This document shows positions 53,675-63,539 of a stretch of 64,000 nt of DNA, piece by piece (the first letter of the stretch is position 1; the number at the start of each line of letters is the position of its first letter). The DNA lies in contig NZ_JABXKQ010000047.1 in assembly GCF_017114945.1 (NCBI RefSeq), forward strand, positions 62,001 to 126,000, written 5' to 3'. Below the pieces are notes generated by a model. That model had not been told where the DNA came from, ran no database searches, and saw only the letters and a program-made list of their open reading frames with translations. The DNA is from Nostoc sp. JL34 (GTDB lineage Bacteria > Cyanobacteriota > Cyanobacteriia > Cyanobacteriales > Nostocaceae). The position numbers and the translations under genes were made by a program.

Positions 53675-55777
53675 TCAGGTAACACCAAAGACAATCACTA
53701 AGCCCAAAACCGCCCCAAATACAATCAAGGCATAGAATTGAGCGCGACCGTTTTCTAGGTACTTCAGACCTTCACCGCTAACAAGGGTGAAAAAGCCTGT
53801 GAGGTTAACAGCACCATCGACAACGCGGAAGTCAACTTCCATAACTTGTCTAGCTAGGCGACGCAAGCCGAGGACAAAAACCCGATGGTAAATGTCATCA
53901 AAATACCACTTGTTGAGGGATAACTCATAAAGTGGTTTGATTTTAGCAGCGATCGCAGCCGGGTCAATTTTCCCTTGCAAATACATCAGCGAGGCTAAGG
54001 TAATCGCAACCAAGGAAATTCCCACTGAGGCACCCGCCATAATGTAGAATTCCGTCGGATTGAACTCGGCAGCCTTTTCTATAACTTCGGAGAGGGTTTC
54101 GCTAGGAGGAAAGATAAACTCTTCAAAATAATTGGCGTAAGGAGTTCCCACCAAACCAATTAAAATCGAAGGCACAGCCAACAGTGCCAACGGCAGCGTC
54201 ATTGTCCACGGCGATTCGTGGGGGGAGTCGCTGTGATGCCCGTGGGAGTCATGGGAATCATGATGCTCACCAGTGACAGCCAATTCTCCTTTCTTCATCG
54301 CCCCAGGCCCAAAATTCGGCGCTAGTTCTTCTGACTCTAATTCCAGGACAATTGTCGCCGCCGCCTTCTTAAGTTTTTGCTTGATTTTATCGTCAGTACC
54401 CCGGAATTTGCCTTCAAATGTCGAGAAATACATTCTAAACATATAGAAAGCAGTAATACCGGCAGTTAGCCAGCCGATGAACCAGAGGAGTGGATTAGCC
54501 TCAAAAGCCTTCCCTAGAATTTCATCTTTTGACCAGAAACCAGCAAAGGGTGGAATACCAGAAATTGCCAAGCAACCAATCAAAAAGGTAATTGACGTGA
54601 CAGGCATATACTTTCGCAGTCCGCCCATCAATCGCATATCTTGAGCTAAGGCAGGGTCATGTCCAACGACACCTTCCATACCATGAATTACTGAACCTGA
54701 ACCCAAGAACAGCATCGCCTTGAAATAGGCGTGGGTCATTAGATGGAATAGTCCAGCACTGTAGGAACCTATTCCCATTGCCATCACCATGTAACCGAGT
54801 TGGGAAATGGTGGAGTAAGCCAAGCCCTTTTTGATGTCGTTTTGGGTAATGGCAATGGTTGCCCCCAAAAATGCCGTAAACGCCCCAGTAAAGGCAATGA
54901 CATTCATTGCGGCTGGAACGTCTTCAAATACTGGGTACATCCGGGCAATCAGGAAAACACCCGCTGCCACCATTGTTGCCGCGTGAATCAAGGCAGAAAT
55001 GGGGGTGGGGCCTTCCATTGCGTCTGGTAGCCAGACATGGAGGGGGAATTGGGCTGATTTCGCAACTGGCCCTAAGAAAACTAAAATCGCAAACAGGACA
55101 GCGAGAAAATTGCTGATAGAACCTGATTCTACTAGTTGGGCGAGGCGATCGCCCATGATATTAAAATCAAAGCTTCCTGTTGCCCAAAATAGCCCCAAAA
55201 TGCCGAGCAACAAACCAAAGTCGCCGACGCGGTTGGTTACAAAGGCTTTTTGCGCCGCATCGGCTGCTGACTTGCGATCGTACCAAAAGCCGACCAGCAA
55301 GTAAGAACACATCCCGACCAGTTCCCAGAATATATAAATCTGTACTAGGTTGGGGCTGACCACCAGACCTAACATTGAAGAGCCAAACAAACTGAGATAG
55401 GCGTAAAACCTCACGTAGCCGGGATCGTGAGCCATGTAGCCATCGGTGTAAAGCATGACTAAGCAGGCTACTGTTGTGACAATCACCAGCATTAGGGCTG
55501 TCAGGTGGTCGATAGTGTAGCCCATGCTCAGGTGAAAATTACCTGCTGCCGCCCACTCAAAGGTGCGAATATAAGGCGCGTGTCCTTGAATTTGACTCCA
55601 CAACAAGGCAAACGACAGCGCCATAGCTGCTGCCATCATGGAGATAATCACCACAGCGTTAAGCTGCCGTAGGCGGTTTGTCACCTGATTCAACGAGATT
55701 AACCCTAGACCGACCAGCATTGCCCCAAGAAGCGGGAACACTGGAATCAGCCAGGCATACTGATAGATTACTTCCAT
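53675..55777 (-). CDS. ndhF: NAD(P)H-quinone oxidoreductase chain 5 (NdhF1-type)
   Basis: From the ATG at 55777 the product is 700 residues. The N-terminal ~480 residues are an antiporter-like proton-pumping domain (FWELVGMCSYLLVGFWYDR, FPLHVWLPDAMEGPTPISAL, IHAATMVAAGVFLIARMYP, KKGLAYSTISQLGYMVMAMG). A cytoplasmic stretch with a His-rich segment (HHDSHDSHGHHSDSP) then leads to the long lateral helix and terminal TM typical of NdhF/NuoL. It is the distal subunit of the NDH-1 membrane arm, with NdhD. A GTG one codon upstream is possible. Transcription runs toward the inserted ATPase pair and ndhD. Confidence 0.95.
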   Translation of the reverse strand: MEVIYQYAWLIPVFPLLGAMLVGLGLISLNQVTNRLRQLNAVVIISMMAAAMALSFALLWSQIQGHAPYIRTFEWAAAGNFHLSMGYTIDHLTALMLVIVTTVACLVMLYTDGYMAHDPGYVRFYAYLSLFGSSMLGLVVSPNLVQIYIFWELVGMCSYLLVGFWYDRKSAADAAQKAFVTNRVGDFGLLLGILGLFWATGSFDFNIMGDRLAQLVESGSISNFLAVLFAILVFLGPVAKSAQFPLHVWLPDAMEGPTPISALIHAATMVAAGVFLIARMYPVFEDVPAAMNVIAFTGAFTAFLGATIAITQNDIKKGLAYSTISQLGYMVMAMGIGSYSAGLFHLMTHAYFKAMLFLGSGSVIHGMEGVVGHDPALAQDMRLMGGLRKYMPVTSITFLIGCLAISGIPPFAGFWSKDEILGKAFEANPLLWFIGWLTAGITAFYMFRMYFSTFEGKFRGTDDKIKQKLKKAAATIVLELESEELAPNFGPGAMKKGELAVTGEHHDSHDSHGHHSDSPHESPWTMTLPLALLAVPSILIGLVGTPYANYFEEFIFPPSETLSEVIEKAAEFNPTEFYIMAGASVGISLVAITLASLMYLQGKIDPAAIAAKIKPLYELSLNKWYFDDIYHRVFVLGLRRLARQVMEVDFRVVDGAVNLTGFFTLVSGEGLKYLENGRAQFYALIVFGAVLGLVIVFGVT

Positions 55778-55910
55778 CACTGACGCCTACTTTTAGAATT
55801 CTTGATTAGCGTGTCGAAACTGTTAATAATTGTGACACACACCCTTTAGCATAAAATAACCCACCCAAGACTGATTGGGTGGGGTATTAAGCATGGTTTT
55901 AGATTTGGTC

Positions 55911-55966
55911 ATCTGTCATTGGTCATTGGTCATTAGTCCAATGCCCCATGCCCCACACCCAATATC
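55911..55966. repeat. Degenerate heptamer repeats (TTGGTCA / CAATGCC type)
   Basis: Runs of CATTGGTCATTGGTCATTAG and CCAATGCCCCATGCCCC match the repeat before the ABC-ATPase gene at 3868-3920. It lies between trxC and ndhF. Confidence 0.6.
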
Positions 55967-55968
55967 CA

Positions 55969-56355
55969 TCAGGCTGACCGATACTCTAAGTCCACTGTTT
56001 TTGAACTTTTGTAGATTTTGGGATAATTGCTGTAGCTGGCCTTAATCTCTTCTAAAGCTAGACGTAAATCTTCCCTGCCGCGAAAGCATTCCAAGCGATG
56101 GCGGATAGTGCCATTTTCAATCAATAGTAAAGTGGGTAGTGACTTTAGCCTATAAGTAGTTGACAATTTAAAATTTTGATCGGCGTTAACCCCAACTAAT
56201 TTAATTTCTTCCCCACATTGGGCTTGGAATTGCAACAACAGTGGGTGGATAATCCGACACAAGCCACACCAAGGTGCTTCAAAATTAACTAAAACAGGAA
56301 TAGGAGATTCTAAAACTTCTTGAGTAAATGTCCGCTCACTAACCGACAACACCAT
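55969..56355 (-). CDS. trxC: Thioredoxin with WCGLC active site
   Basis: The 128-residue product has a thioredoxin fold: VLVNFEAPWCGLCRIIHPLL with both redox cysteines, LVGVNADQNFKLSTTYRLKS, the cis-proline LPTLLLIENG, and a final helix plus ~20-residue tail. The active site is W-C-G-L-C instead of W-C-G-P-C, as in the cyanobacterial C-type thioredoxin, whose redox activity is low or special. It may act in redox signalling or oxidative stress. The proline-to-leucine change would alter the redox potential. It is followed by ndhF on the same strand after ~190 bp with repeats. Confidence 0.85.
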   Translation of the reverse strand: MVLSVSERTFTQEVLESPIPVLVNFEAPWCGLCRIIHPLLLQFQAQCGEEIKLVGVNADQNFKLSTTYRLKSLPTLLLIENGTIRHRLECFRGREDLRLALEEIKASYSNYPKIYKSSKTVDLEYRSA

Positions 56356-56954
56356 GACGCCTCTTGGATTATAAGGTTTTTATATCAAACTAGCTATCAG
56401 CACTGAATTGAGTAGTGCTGAGTTCCGATTTTTGAGTGCTGAGTAGAAGTCCATAACTAAAGTTAGGGGATTGTAATGAGGAACTCGTTTGTTTTTCTTT
56501 TAGAGTAAAGCAGGGGCTTGGAATTAATTGCCAAATAATGAAGACTAAGTTGCTTGCTTTTACTCAGGACTCAGAATTCAGGACTCAGCACTACTTCAGT
56601 GAAGGATTGGCAAGTCAGTAACTGCCGATAGATGCTTTCAGGACACAGAATAATTAGGGAAAAATTGAGCGAGCTAATGTGTCTCTGACAAAAAAAGCCA
56701 CCGGAGAAGTTTCGTTGGCTTTTTTAGATGTTAAACTCCTGATTGCCGTGTCCGCCTGGGGATTTGACTAAACCTGCCACTTTCTCCCAAGGAAAGGCAA
56801 CTGACCAACGATTACCAATATAAAATCTCAAGCTGACTGAACGCACCCCCACTGATAGATGTTTGAATTTATCCTACATTGATTTAGGGCAATTGATAAG
56901 CTGAAATTTCCATTTATTTCGGATTTTCTGCTGACATTGGGGATCAGCCTAAAG
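56356..56954. other. Intergenic region, possibly with a small RNA
   Basis: About 600 bp without a protein gene, between trxC and the NnrU-like gene. It holds short AGGACTCAGAATTCAGGACT-type repeats and a strong terminator hairpin at 56691-56725 that no close protein gene explains. A short non-coding transcript ending there is possible. Confidence 0.5.
56691..56725. terminator. Strong hairpin with A- and T-runs
   Basis: AAAAAAGCCA (56691-56700) is complementary to TGGCTTTTTT (56716-56725), with an imperfect inner extension. It is 230 bp beyond the NnrU-like stop on the minus strand and has no plus-strand gene upstream within 300 bp. Confidence 0.75.
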
Positions 56955-57671
56955 TTACCATACTATCCTACTAGTTGCTTCCAGTAACAGAGGGTGCGAC
57001 CACCAAAGCAAAGCTATAAAAATGGTAACTCCCAAATAAGAAGGACGGAAAAATTCCTGCCATTTGAGAGATTGACGCCCGTCAATAATTGCTTTAAAGG
57101 GAATAATTGAAGTCCGCTGTTTGGCAATTTCAAAAGCTTCCCCATAGCGATCGCTCAAGCGGCGATCCCCATGCCAAACCCCAAACAAGTGATGCAACAC
57201 CAATCCAATGGAAGTCACAAGGGTAAAGGTAGTTCCCAGCCAGAGAGTATGGGCAACACACCAAATTATTTGTCCTACCATCTGCGGATGACGGGTAATC
57301 CGAATAATTCCTGTTTCGTAGAGATGAACTTGGGGCTTTTGAATAGCAGCAATTTCTAGTAGATTGAAGGTAGCAGGATATAAAAACAAAAACGAGATTG
57401 CTGACAGCAGCCAAACAAATTCTCGCACTCCTGGCACCCCTTGTACCTGCCAAATTTGCAAACCATCATAACGGTGCCCAAAAAAGTAAATAATTAATAT
57501 CACAGCCAACGGTAGGCTGACTAATGCAAAGAGAATGCGATAAAGCCTTGGGCCAATGTATTTTTCGGCCCTTGGACGCAAAGCAGCGCCTCCACTGTGA
57601 GCGATCGCAAAAACTATTTGTAACCCCAGTATGACAAAATGACTGGGTGTCAACCAAGAAATCAGCAGCAT
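56955..57671 (-). CDS. NnrU family membrane protein, zeta-carotene isomerase (Z-ISO)-like
   Basis: The 238-residue product has about six hydrophobic helices. HFVILGLQIVFAIAHSGGAA, RPRAEKYIGPRLYRILFALV, TGIIRITRHPQMVGQIIWCV and SIGLVLHHLFGVWHGDRRLS match NnrU, with conserved His residues that ligate heme in the plant enzyme. In cyanobacteria and plants the Z-ISO branch isomerises 9,15,9'-tri-cis-zeta-carotene in carotenoid synthesis; assignment to that branch rather than to general NnrU is likely but not proven. It is divergent from rbcR, with ~210 bp between the two starts. Confidence 0.85.
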   Translation of the reverse strand: MLLISWLTPSHFVILGLQIVFAIAHSGGAALRPRAEKYIGPRLYRILFALVSLPLAVILIIYFFGHRYDGLQIWQVQGVPGVREFVWLLSAISFLFLYPATFNLLEIAAIQKPQVHLYETGIIRITRHPQMVGQIIWCVAHTLWLGTTFTLVTSIGLVLHHLFGVWHGDRRLSDRYGEAFEIAKQRTSIIPFKAIIDGRQSLKWQEFFRPSYLGVTIFIALLWWSHPLLLEATSRIVW

Positions 57672-57883
57672 ATAAACGGGTGAAGTAATTTAAAGAAAAC
57701 TGAATTCAGTACAACCAATACCACAAAGTATTCAAAAGGGGACTTTAGTCAAGATGTTGTGCCACTGTCTTTTTCGAGTCAAGTCTTCAAGTTTAATATG
57801 CAACAAATCATGCGCGGCTGATTGCTGTCAAACCTGATTTGTTGTGTGCATCCGCTCCTTTCAATGTTTGTGGGTTGAGCCTT

Positions 57884-58897
57884 ATGTCTGACCTTCCTTT
57901 CACTTTAGATCAGTTACGGATTTTAAAAGCGATCGCCCAAGAAGGAAGCTTCAAGCGTGCCGCTGATAGTCTTTACGTCTCCCAGCCTGCTGTGAGCTTG
58001 CAAGTTCAAAATCTTGAACGGCAGCTCGATGTCCCCTTATTCGATCGTGGAGGACGACGCGCCCAATTAACTGAAGCAGGGCATCTACTCTTAAGCTACG
58101 GTGAAAAAATCCTCAGTCTGTGTCAAGAAACTTGCCGCGCCATCGAGGATTTACAAAATCTCCAAGGCGGTACTTTAATTGTCGGTGCTTCTCAAACCAC
58201 CGGCACTTATCTTTTGCCCAGAATGATCGGTATGTTCCGCCAAAAATATCCAGATGTGGCAGTGCAATTACACGTCCACTCTACTCGGAGGACTGCTTGG
58301 AGTGTCGCTAACGGACAAGTTGATCTGGCGATTATCGGCGGTGAAATTCCTGGTGAACTGTCAGAATCTTTAGAAGTTATTTCTTACGCTGAAGACGAAC
58401 TAGCGCTGATCTTACCTGTTTTTCATCCCTTTGCCAAACTTGAAAAAATCCAAAAAGAAGACCTATATAAATTACAATTCATTGCCCTAGATTCCCAATC
58501 AACTATCCGCAAAGTAATTGACCAAGTGCTAGGACGCTGTGAAATTGATACCAGACGTTTTAAAGTTGAAATGGAATTGAATTCCATTGAAGCGATTAAA
58601 AATGCTGTGCAATCTGGTTTAGGGGCTGCCTTTGTTTCAACAAGTGCGATCGCCAAAGAGTTACAAATGGGTGTTCTGCACCGGACTCCCATTGAAGGCG
58701 TCGTCGTCAAACGGACACTGTGGCTGATTTTTAATCCCAATCGCTATAGATCCAAGGCCGCAGAAGCCTTTAGTCAAGAAATTTTGCCCCAGTTCGCTAA
58801 CCCAGGATGGAATCAAGATGTGTTAAAATTATCACAAAAAAACATGGTGTTAACTACATTAGAGGTAGCAACACCCACCTCATCCGGCGAAGACTAA
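57884..58897 (+). CDS. rbcR: LysR-type regulator RbcR (Ycf30)
   Basis: From the ATG at 57884 the product is 337 residues, starting [20 protein letters not shown]. The winged helix-turn-helix is [20 protein letters not shown] and the effector domain includes [20 protein letters not shown]. The sequence is of the RbcR/Ycf30 type, which activates rbc and other carbon-assimilation genes; the close CmpR/NdhR paralogues differ in the N-terminus. It is divergent from the NnrU/Z-ISO gene, with a shared promoter region where it might self-regulate. An earlier TTG at 57839 is unlikely. The C-terminus continues ~30 residues beyond the usual end. Confidence 0.9.
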   Translation: MSDLPFTLDQLRILKAIAQEGSFKRAADSLYVSQPAVSLQVQNLERQLDVPLFDRGGRRAQLTEAGHLLLSYGEKILSLCQETCRAIEDLQNLQGGTLIVGASQTTGTYLLPRMIGMFRQKYPDVAVQLHVHSTRRTAWSVANGQVDLAIIGGEIPGELSESLEVISYAEDELALILPVFHPFAKLEKIQKEDLYKLQFIALDSQSTIRKVIDQVLGRCEIDTRRFKVEMELNSIEAIKNAVQSGLGAAFVSTSAIAKELQMGVLHRTPIEGVVVKRTLWLIFNPNRYRSKAAEAFSQEILPQFANPGWNQDVLKLSQKNMVLTTLEVATPTSSGED

Positions 58898-59217
58898 AAT
58901 CAGGTTATTAGTCCTTTGTCATTTGGACTTTGTTTTTTTGTAAATGACCAATGACCAAATAATTCGTAATCACGCTCCTCTGTCGCTAACGTAATTCGTA
59001 ATTATTAACCCATCGCTGTTCGTGCCGGGTGCTGTAGGCAAGCTAGGGGTTTGACTTCAGGAAAAAAGTTTCCTGTTCTTCATTGATAAATTTAGTTTCT
59101 ATGTAACCTGAACTAATTACGAATTACGTAGTTTGCTATCGCCATTCGCGTAGTGTCTCGGAGATAAAGCGAGTTTTATCAATTACGAATTATTTTGACT
59201 AATGACTAATCACGAAA
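58898..59217. other. Repeat-rich intergenic region
   Basis: 320 bp with several TAATTACGAATTA-type and TGACCAATGACCAA-type repeats. They partly form inverted pairs (e.g. CGTAATTCGTAATTATT near 58989 and AATTACGAATTACG near 59112). No gene. It precedes the Ser/Thr kinase. Confidence 0.6.
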
Positions 59218-60615
59218 ATGGAAGTTTACTGCACTCGTCCACATTGCCCACGCCCACAAAACTATTTTGCTGATTTAGATGATATTACGACCCTGAAAAC
59301 AACCCAGCAAAAGTATTGCACTACTTGTGGTATGCCACTGATGCTAGATGGTCGATATGTGCCAACGAAATTGCTGGGAAGGGGCGGGTTTGGAGCAGCC
59401 TTTTTGGCACGCGATCGCCGAATACCAGGAATGCGTCAATGCGTGGTTAAGCAGTTTCAACCAGTGGGAAATTTAACCTTAACTCAACTGCAACAAGCGC
59501 AGTTAATGTTTGAGAGAGAGGCAGAGGTTTTAGCACAGCTTGGTAACGACCACGAGCAAATTCCTGATTTGTTTGCCTTCTTTCCAGTGATAGTTAATAG
59601 CTTGCAATCAGGACTGCAAGACCAATTTTTTTACTTGGTGCAAGAATACATTGATGGGCAAAATCTAGAGGAAGAATTAGTTCAACAGGGCAAATTTTCT
59701 GAACAGAAAGTGTTAGAGGTATTGCAAGCAATCCTGAGGATACTAGAGTTTGTCCATGACAGAGGCATTATCCACAGAGACATCAAACCTTCAAATATCA
59801 TGCGTCGTCGTGATGGTAAACTTTTCTTACTCGATTTTGGCGCAGTCAAGCAAGTAACAAATGTTGCACCTGGTTCTGCGGCTTCTTCCACAGGAATTTA
59901 TTCTATGGGATTTGCACCACCTGAGCAGATGGCTGGGGGGCAAGTATTTCCATCTACAGACTTATACGCTTTAGCTGTCACTCTGATTACCTTGTTAACA
60001 AACCAGGAAGCAATTCAACTATTTGATGCTTATAGTAACCAGTGGAAATGGCGAACTCAAGTCAGTGTCAACTCTCGGCTTGCTGACATTTTAGACAAGA
60101 TGTTGCTACCTGCGGCTAATCAGCGCTTCCAGTCAGCCCAGGAGGTTCTACGCGCACTTAACTCACAGGCTCTAGCGCCTACACAACTTAATTCACCTTC
60201 TGTAACACTCCCGCCACAACCAAACAGTTCCAATCCTGTCGTCCCCCGCCGTCCACCAACTCAACCAGCGTTTTCGACATTGGAATTATTGGGTGGGGCG
60301 GCATTTAGTGGATTTGAGGGTGCATTAATCGCGATCGCCCTCTTCAGTCTAGTAAAATCACCAATAATTACTTTAACTACTTCCGCCCTAATTTTAGGTA
60401 TACTAATTTTTGCCCAAACTAGGCGGTGGATTGAAAAGTTCGATTTATTAATTATTCCCACAATTACTTTTGCGATTATTTTTTTTCTCCCCTTTTTACG
60501 GGGAGGTCTTGACATTCTGTCAGTGGTTACTTTAGCAGTTGCAGCAGGCTTAGTAGCTATTTCACTGACAGCCGTATTTCGACTTATTTATAAATTATTA
60601 TCTCTCTTACTTTAA
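59218..60615 (+). CDS. Serine/threonine protein kinase with N-terminal Cys motif and C-terminal membrane helices
   Basis: The 465-residue product starts with two CxxxxC/CxxC-like pairs (VYCTRPHCPRPQ, QKYCTTCGMPL) that may bind zinc. The kinase domain follows at ~50-310: glycine loop LGRGGFGAAFLA, Lys in CVVKQFQP, catalytic HRDIKPSNIM, metal-binding LLDFGAVKQV, and the APPEQ activation-segment end. A Pro-rich linker leads to about four hydrophobic helices (LIAIALFSLVKSPIITLTTS ... AVFRLIYKLLSLLL). It is a Hanks-type kinase anchored in the membrane. It is followed 26 bp later by a substrate-binding-protein gene, so sensing of a nutrient and kinase signalling may be coupled. Confidence 0.9.
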   Translation: MEVYCTRPHCPRPQNYFADLDDITTLKTTQQKYCTTCGMPLMLDGRYVPTKLLGRGGFGAAFLARDRRIPGMRQCVVKQFQPVGNLTLTQLQQAQLMFEREAEVLAQLGNDHEQIPDLFAFFPVIVNSLQSGLQDQFFYLVQEYIDGQNLEEELVQQGKFSEQKVLEVLQAILRILEFVHDRGIIHRDIKPSNIMRRRDGKLFLLDFGAVKQVTNVAPGSAASSTGIYSMGFAPPEQMAGGQVFPSTDLYALAVTLITLLTNQEAIQLFDAYSNQWKWRTQVSVNSRLADILDKMLLPAANQRFQSAQEVLRALNSQALAPTQLNSPSVTLPPQPNSSNPVVPRRPPTQPAFSTLELLGGAAFSGFEGALIAIALFSLVKSPIITLTTSALILGILIFAQTRRWIEKFDLLIIPTITFAIIFFLPFLRGGLDILSVVTLAVAAGLVAISLTAVFRLIYKLLSLLL

Positions 60616-60641
60616 AAAACTCCTGGTGCTAACAGCCACCT

Positions 60642-61691
60642 ATGTCTCAGAAAAACGAAACACTTAGTCTTTTTTTAGCCATTGTCATCACTATTGGTTT
60701 AATCTTTGGCGGTCTATGGTTTCTTATGGAAAGGTGGGCGCAATTAAACGGAACTGTTCCGAAAACTTCGGGGAGTAGCAACACAGGTAATCCCATAAAC
60801 CAGTTTGTCAACAACAATAGATGTAATGTGCCAAATCTCCCAGAGGGAACATTCAACTATGGTGGTAGTACAACCTGGGCACCCATCCGTAAAGACGTAG
60901 ACTCCGTACTAGAAAGCCTGTGCCCTCAATTCACTTTACGCTATACTCAACCTCCTTCAGGTCAAGCAGGATCTGGAACTGGGATTCGGATGTTGATAGA
61001 TAATCAACTAGCTTTTTCTCAATCTTCTCGCTCAGTCAAAGCTGAAGAAAATACTGAAGCCAAACAAAAAGAATTTGGTTTGAAAGAAATTCCGGTGGCG
61101 ATTGATGGTATTGCGATCGCAGTTAACCACAATCTCAATATCCCTGGTTTAACTGTCGCCCAACTCAAAGACATCTACACGGGCAAAATTACTAATTGGC
61201 AACAGGTGGGTGGGCCAAATTTACCAATTACAGTCTACTCTCGCAGCAAAGAAGCTGGGGGTACAGTGGAATTCTTTATCGAAAATGTTTTAAATAAAGA
61301 GAACTTTAGTCCCAACGTTAATTATGTTGGCACAACCACAGAAGCAGTCCGAAAAGTAGCAGCCAATACTGGCGGAATTTACTATGCTTCTGCCCCGGAA
61401 GTCGTACCCCAATGTACGATTAAATCCCTACCACTAGGGCGGATAATCGGTCAATTTGTGCCTCCCTACCAGGAACCATTTATACCTCAATCTGAATGTC
61501 CCAGTAAACGTAATCAGTTGAATAGTAAAGCGTTTCGTAGTGGAAACTATGCAATTACCCGCAATTTATTTGTAATCGTTAAACAGAACGGTCAAACCGA
61601 TCAGCAAGCTGGCGAAGCTTATGCAAATTGGCTGTTGACATCTCAAGGTCAAGAACTGATCGAAAAAGCTGGATTTGTCAGAATTAAATGA
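60642..61691 (+). CDS. PstS-like substrate-binding protein, membrane-anchored
   Basis: The 349-residue product starts MSQKNETLSLFLAIVITIGL, a single N-terminal TM helix with no lipobox or clear cleavage site. A PstS-type binding fold follows: FNYGGSTTWAPIRKDVDSVL, LRYTQPPSGQAGSGTGIRML, IDGIAIAVNHNLNIPG, LKDIYTGKITNWQQVGGPN and the C-terminal SQGQELIEKAGFVRI. The S-T-x-W-A-P replaces the phosphate-binding G-S-x-T of true PstS, so the ligand may not be phosphate. The protein would sit on the periplasmic face. It forms a possible operon with the upstream kinase. A closely similar gene begins at 63540. Confidence 0.85.
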   Translation: MSQKNETLSLFLAIVITIGLIFGGLWFLMERWAQLNGTVPKTSGSSNTGNPINQFVNNNRCNVPNLPEGTFNYGGSTTWAPIRKDVDSVLESLCPQFTLRYTQPPSGQAGSGTGIRMLIDNQLAFSQSSRSVKAEENTEAKQKEFGLKEIPVAIDGIAIAVNHNLNIPGLTVAQLKDIYTGKITNWQQVGGPNLPITVYSRSKEAGGTVEFFIENVLNKENFSPNVNYVGTTTEAVRKVAANTGGIYYASAPEVVPQCTIKSLPLGRIIGQFVPPYQEPFIPQSECPSKRNQLNSKAFRSGNYAITRNLFVIVKQNGQTDQQAGEAYANWLLTSQGQELIEKAGFVRIK

Positions 61692-61853
61692 TCAAAATGG
61701 TTACATTTAGCCAAATAATCAAGTTAGTACTTACGCAAAAACTCTCTCAAGCTCTGATTTTTCCATATTCTCTACTTCGGAAGTGGTAAGTTTTTTATCT
61801 GAATCCGTAAGTTCTACAAATAATAAACATTTTTACTTTATTAAAATTTTTTC

Positions 61854-63251
61854 ATGTCACAAAAAAATGAAACCACAATTTTAGCTTTGGCCCTGCTGCT
61901 GACAGTTGGAATAGTTGGCGGTGGTTTTTGGTGGTTTACTAGCAATGGGGTCAAAATTGGTAATAGCATCATTCCAAATCAGGAACCAGGCAGCAATCCA
62001 TCCTTACAAGACCGCATGAGTTTTGGGGAAAAATCTTTTACTTCGGGTGATATTTCTCCAGTGAAAAAAGAAGGAGTACAGGCGATCGCTGCTAAAAGTT
62101 ATGATAAAGCGATCGCTAAGTTTACAGCTGCCCTAAAACTCAACCGTAACGATCCAGAAGCATTAATTTTCCTTAACAATGCCCGCATCGGTTCTTCCAA
62201 AAGCTACACCATTGTGGCTTCTGTACCATTTGGCACTGACCCCAATGTTTCTTTAGAAATTTTACGGGGCATAGCCCAAGCCCAAAATCAAGTTAATAGC
62301 TCTGGAGGAGTTAAGGGAGTACCGTTGAGAGTAGGGATAGCTAACGATGACGACAATCCAGAAATAGCCAAGCAAATAGCTTCCAGCCTAGTCAGCAATT
62401 CCGAAGTACTAGGTGTAGTTGGGCCGAATACTAGTGATTCCACCTTAGCCGCAGGTACTATCTATACTTCTGGGCAACTTGTAGCAATTTCTCCTACCAG
62501 CACATCTGTAAAAATTTCTAACTTTAGCCGCTACGTTTTTCGCACAGTTCCCAGCGATTTTATGGCTGCGAGAAGTTTAGCTAACTATATGGTGAAAACT
62601 TTGCAGAAAAAAAATGCAGTGGTTTACTTTAATTCTCAAAGTAACTATAGCCAGTCTTTAAAGTCGGAGTTTGTTTCATCTGTTTCTCTAGAGGGTGGAC
62701 AGGTATCCAGTGAATTTGACCTATCCAAGGCAGATTTTAGTGCGGCTAAAAGCGTAGAACAAGCAACCAAGCAAGGTGCAGAAGTGTTGATGTTAGCTGC
62801 TAACACTGCAACTCTGGATAAAGCGCTACAAGTAATTCAAATTAACCAGAAACGCTTAACTCTGCTGGGGGGAGATGATGTTTACACCGTAAAAACTTTA
62901 GAAATTGGTAGAGATCAAGCCGCGGGGATGGTAGTGGCAGTTCCCTGGCATATTGATGGCGATCCGAAGTCAGATTTTCCTCAGAAATCGCGGCAGTTAT
63001 GGGGCGGTGATGTGAGTTGGCGAAGCGCCCTCAGCTATGATGCCACTGTAGCTCTAATTGCAGCATTAGAACGCAACCCCACGCGATCGGGAGTCCAACA
63101 AGCACTAACCTCCTCTGATTTTTCTACCAGCGGCGCTTCTGGGACAATTCGATTTTTACCATCAGGCGATCGCAATGCGCCAGTTCAACTTGTAAAAATT
63201 GTTCCTGGTTCCCGCTCCCGCACTGGTTATGATTTTGAACCAGTGCGTTAA
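61854..63251 (+). CDS. Leu/Ile/Val-type (Peripla_BP_6) binding protein with TPR-like segment
   Basis: The 465-residue product shares the MSQKNET + TM anchor with its neighbours, but the rest differs. Residues ~75-110 form a TPR-like helix pair (AIAAKSYDKAIAKFTAALKL, NRNDPEALIFLNNA). A type-I periplasmic binding domain follows (VSLEILRGIAQAQNQVNSSG, VVGPNTSDSTLAAGTIYTSG, QLVAISPTSTS and GGDDVYTVKTLEIGRDQAAG). Members of this fold bind amino acids or related small molecules. No permease genes follow, so it may be a receptor, not a transporter component. It lies 162 bp after the PstS-like gene on the same strand. Confidence 0.85.
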   Translation: MSQKNETTILALALLLTVGIVGGGFWWFTSNGVKIGNSIIPNQEPGSNPSLQDRMSFGEKSFTSGDISPVKKEGVQAIAAKSYDKAIAKFTAALKLNRNDPEALIFLNNARIGSSKSYTIVASVPFGTDPNVSLEILRGIAQAQNQVNSSGGVKGVPLRVGIANDDDNPEIAKQIASSLVSNSEVLGVVGPNTSDSTLAAGTIYTSGQLVAISPTSTSVKISNFSRYVFRTVPSDFMAARSLANYMVKTLQKKNAVVYFNSQSNYSQSLKSEFVSSVSLEGGQVSSEFDLSKADFSAAKSVEQATKQGAEVLMLAANTATLDKALQVIQINQKRLTLLGGDDVYTVKTLEIGRDQAAGMVVAVPWHIDGDPKSDFPQKSRQLWGGDVSWRSALSYDATVALIAALERNPTRSGVQQALTSSDFSTSGASGTIRFLPSGDRNAPVQLVKIVPGSRSRTGYDFEPVR

Positions 63252-63539
63252 TCAGCATGAAAAAATTTAAAAATTAACCAATACTTAACCTGGAAAAACC
63301 CTCAAGATGGGAAATTGAGCTTTATGGGGAAAAATATTAGTGTCAACTCGCAACTTATTCTCACAAGCACTCAAACCTTGAGACGAGAGACGAATAATTC
63401 AGGTGAAATTTATTATACTTGGCTTTTAAAGTAATCAGAAGTCAGAATTTGCTAACAAAATACCCGTCCTCCAAATACAATCTCAAGTAGCAAGCACTTA
63501 TCAAGCACTTATATTGAATGGACGCGGAAGTAATTTGCT

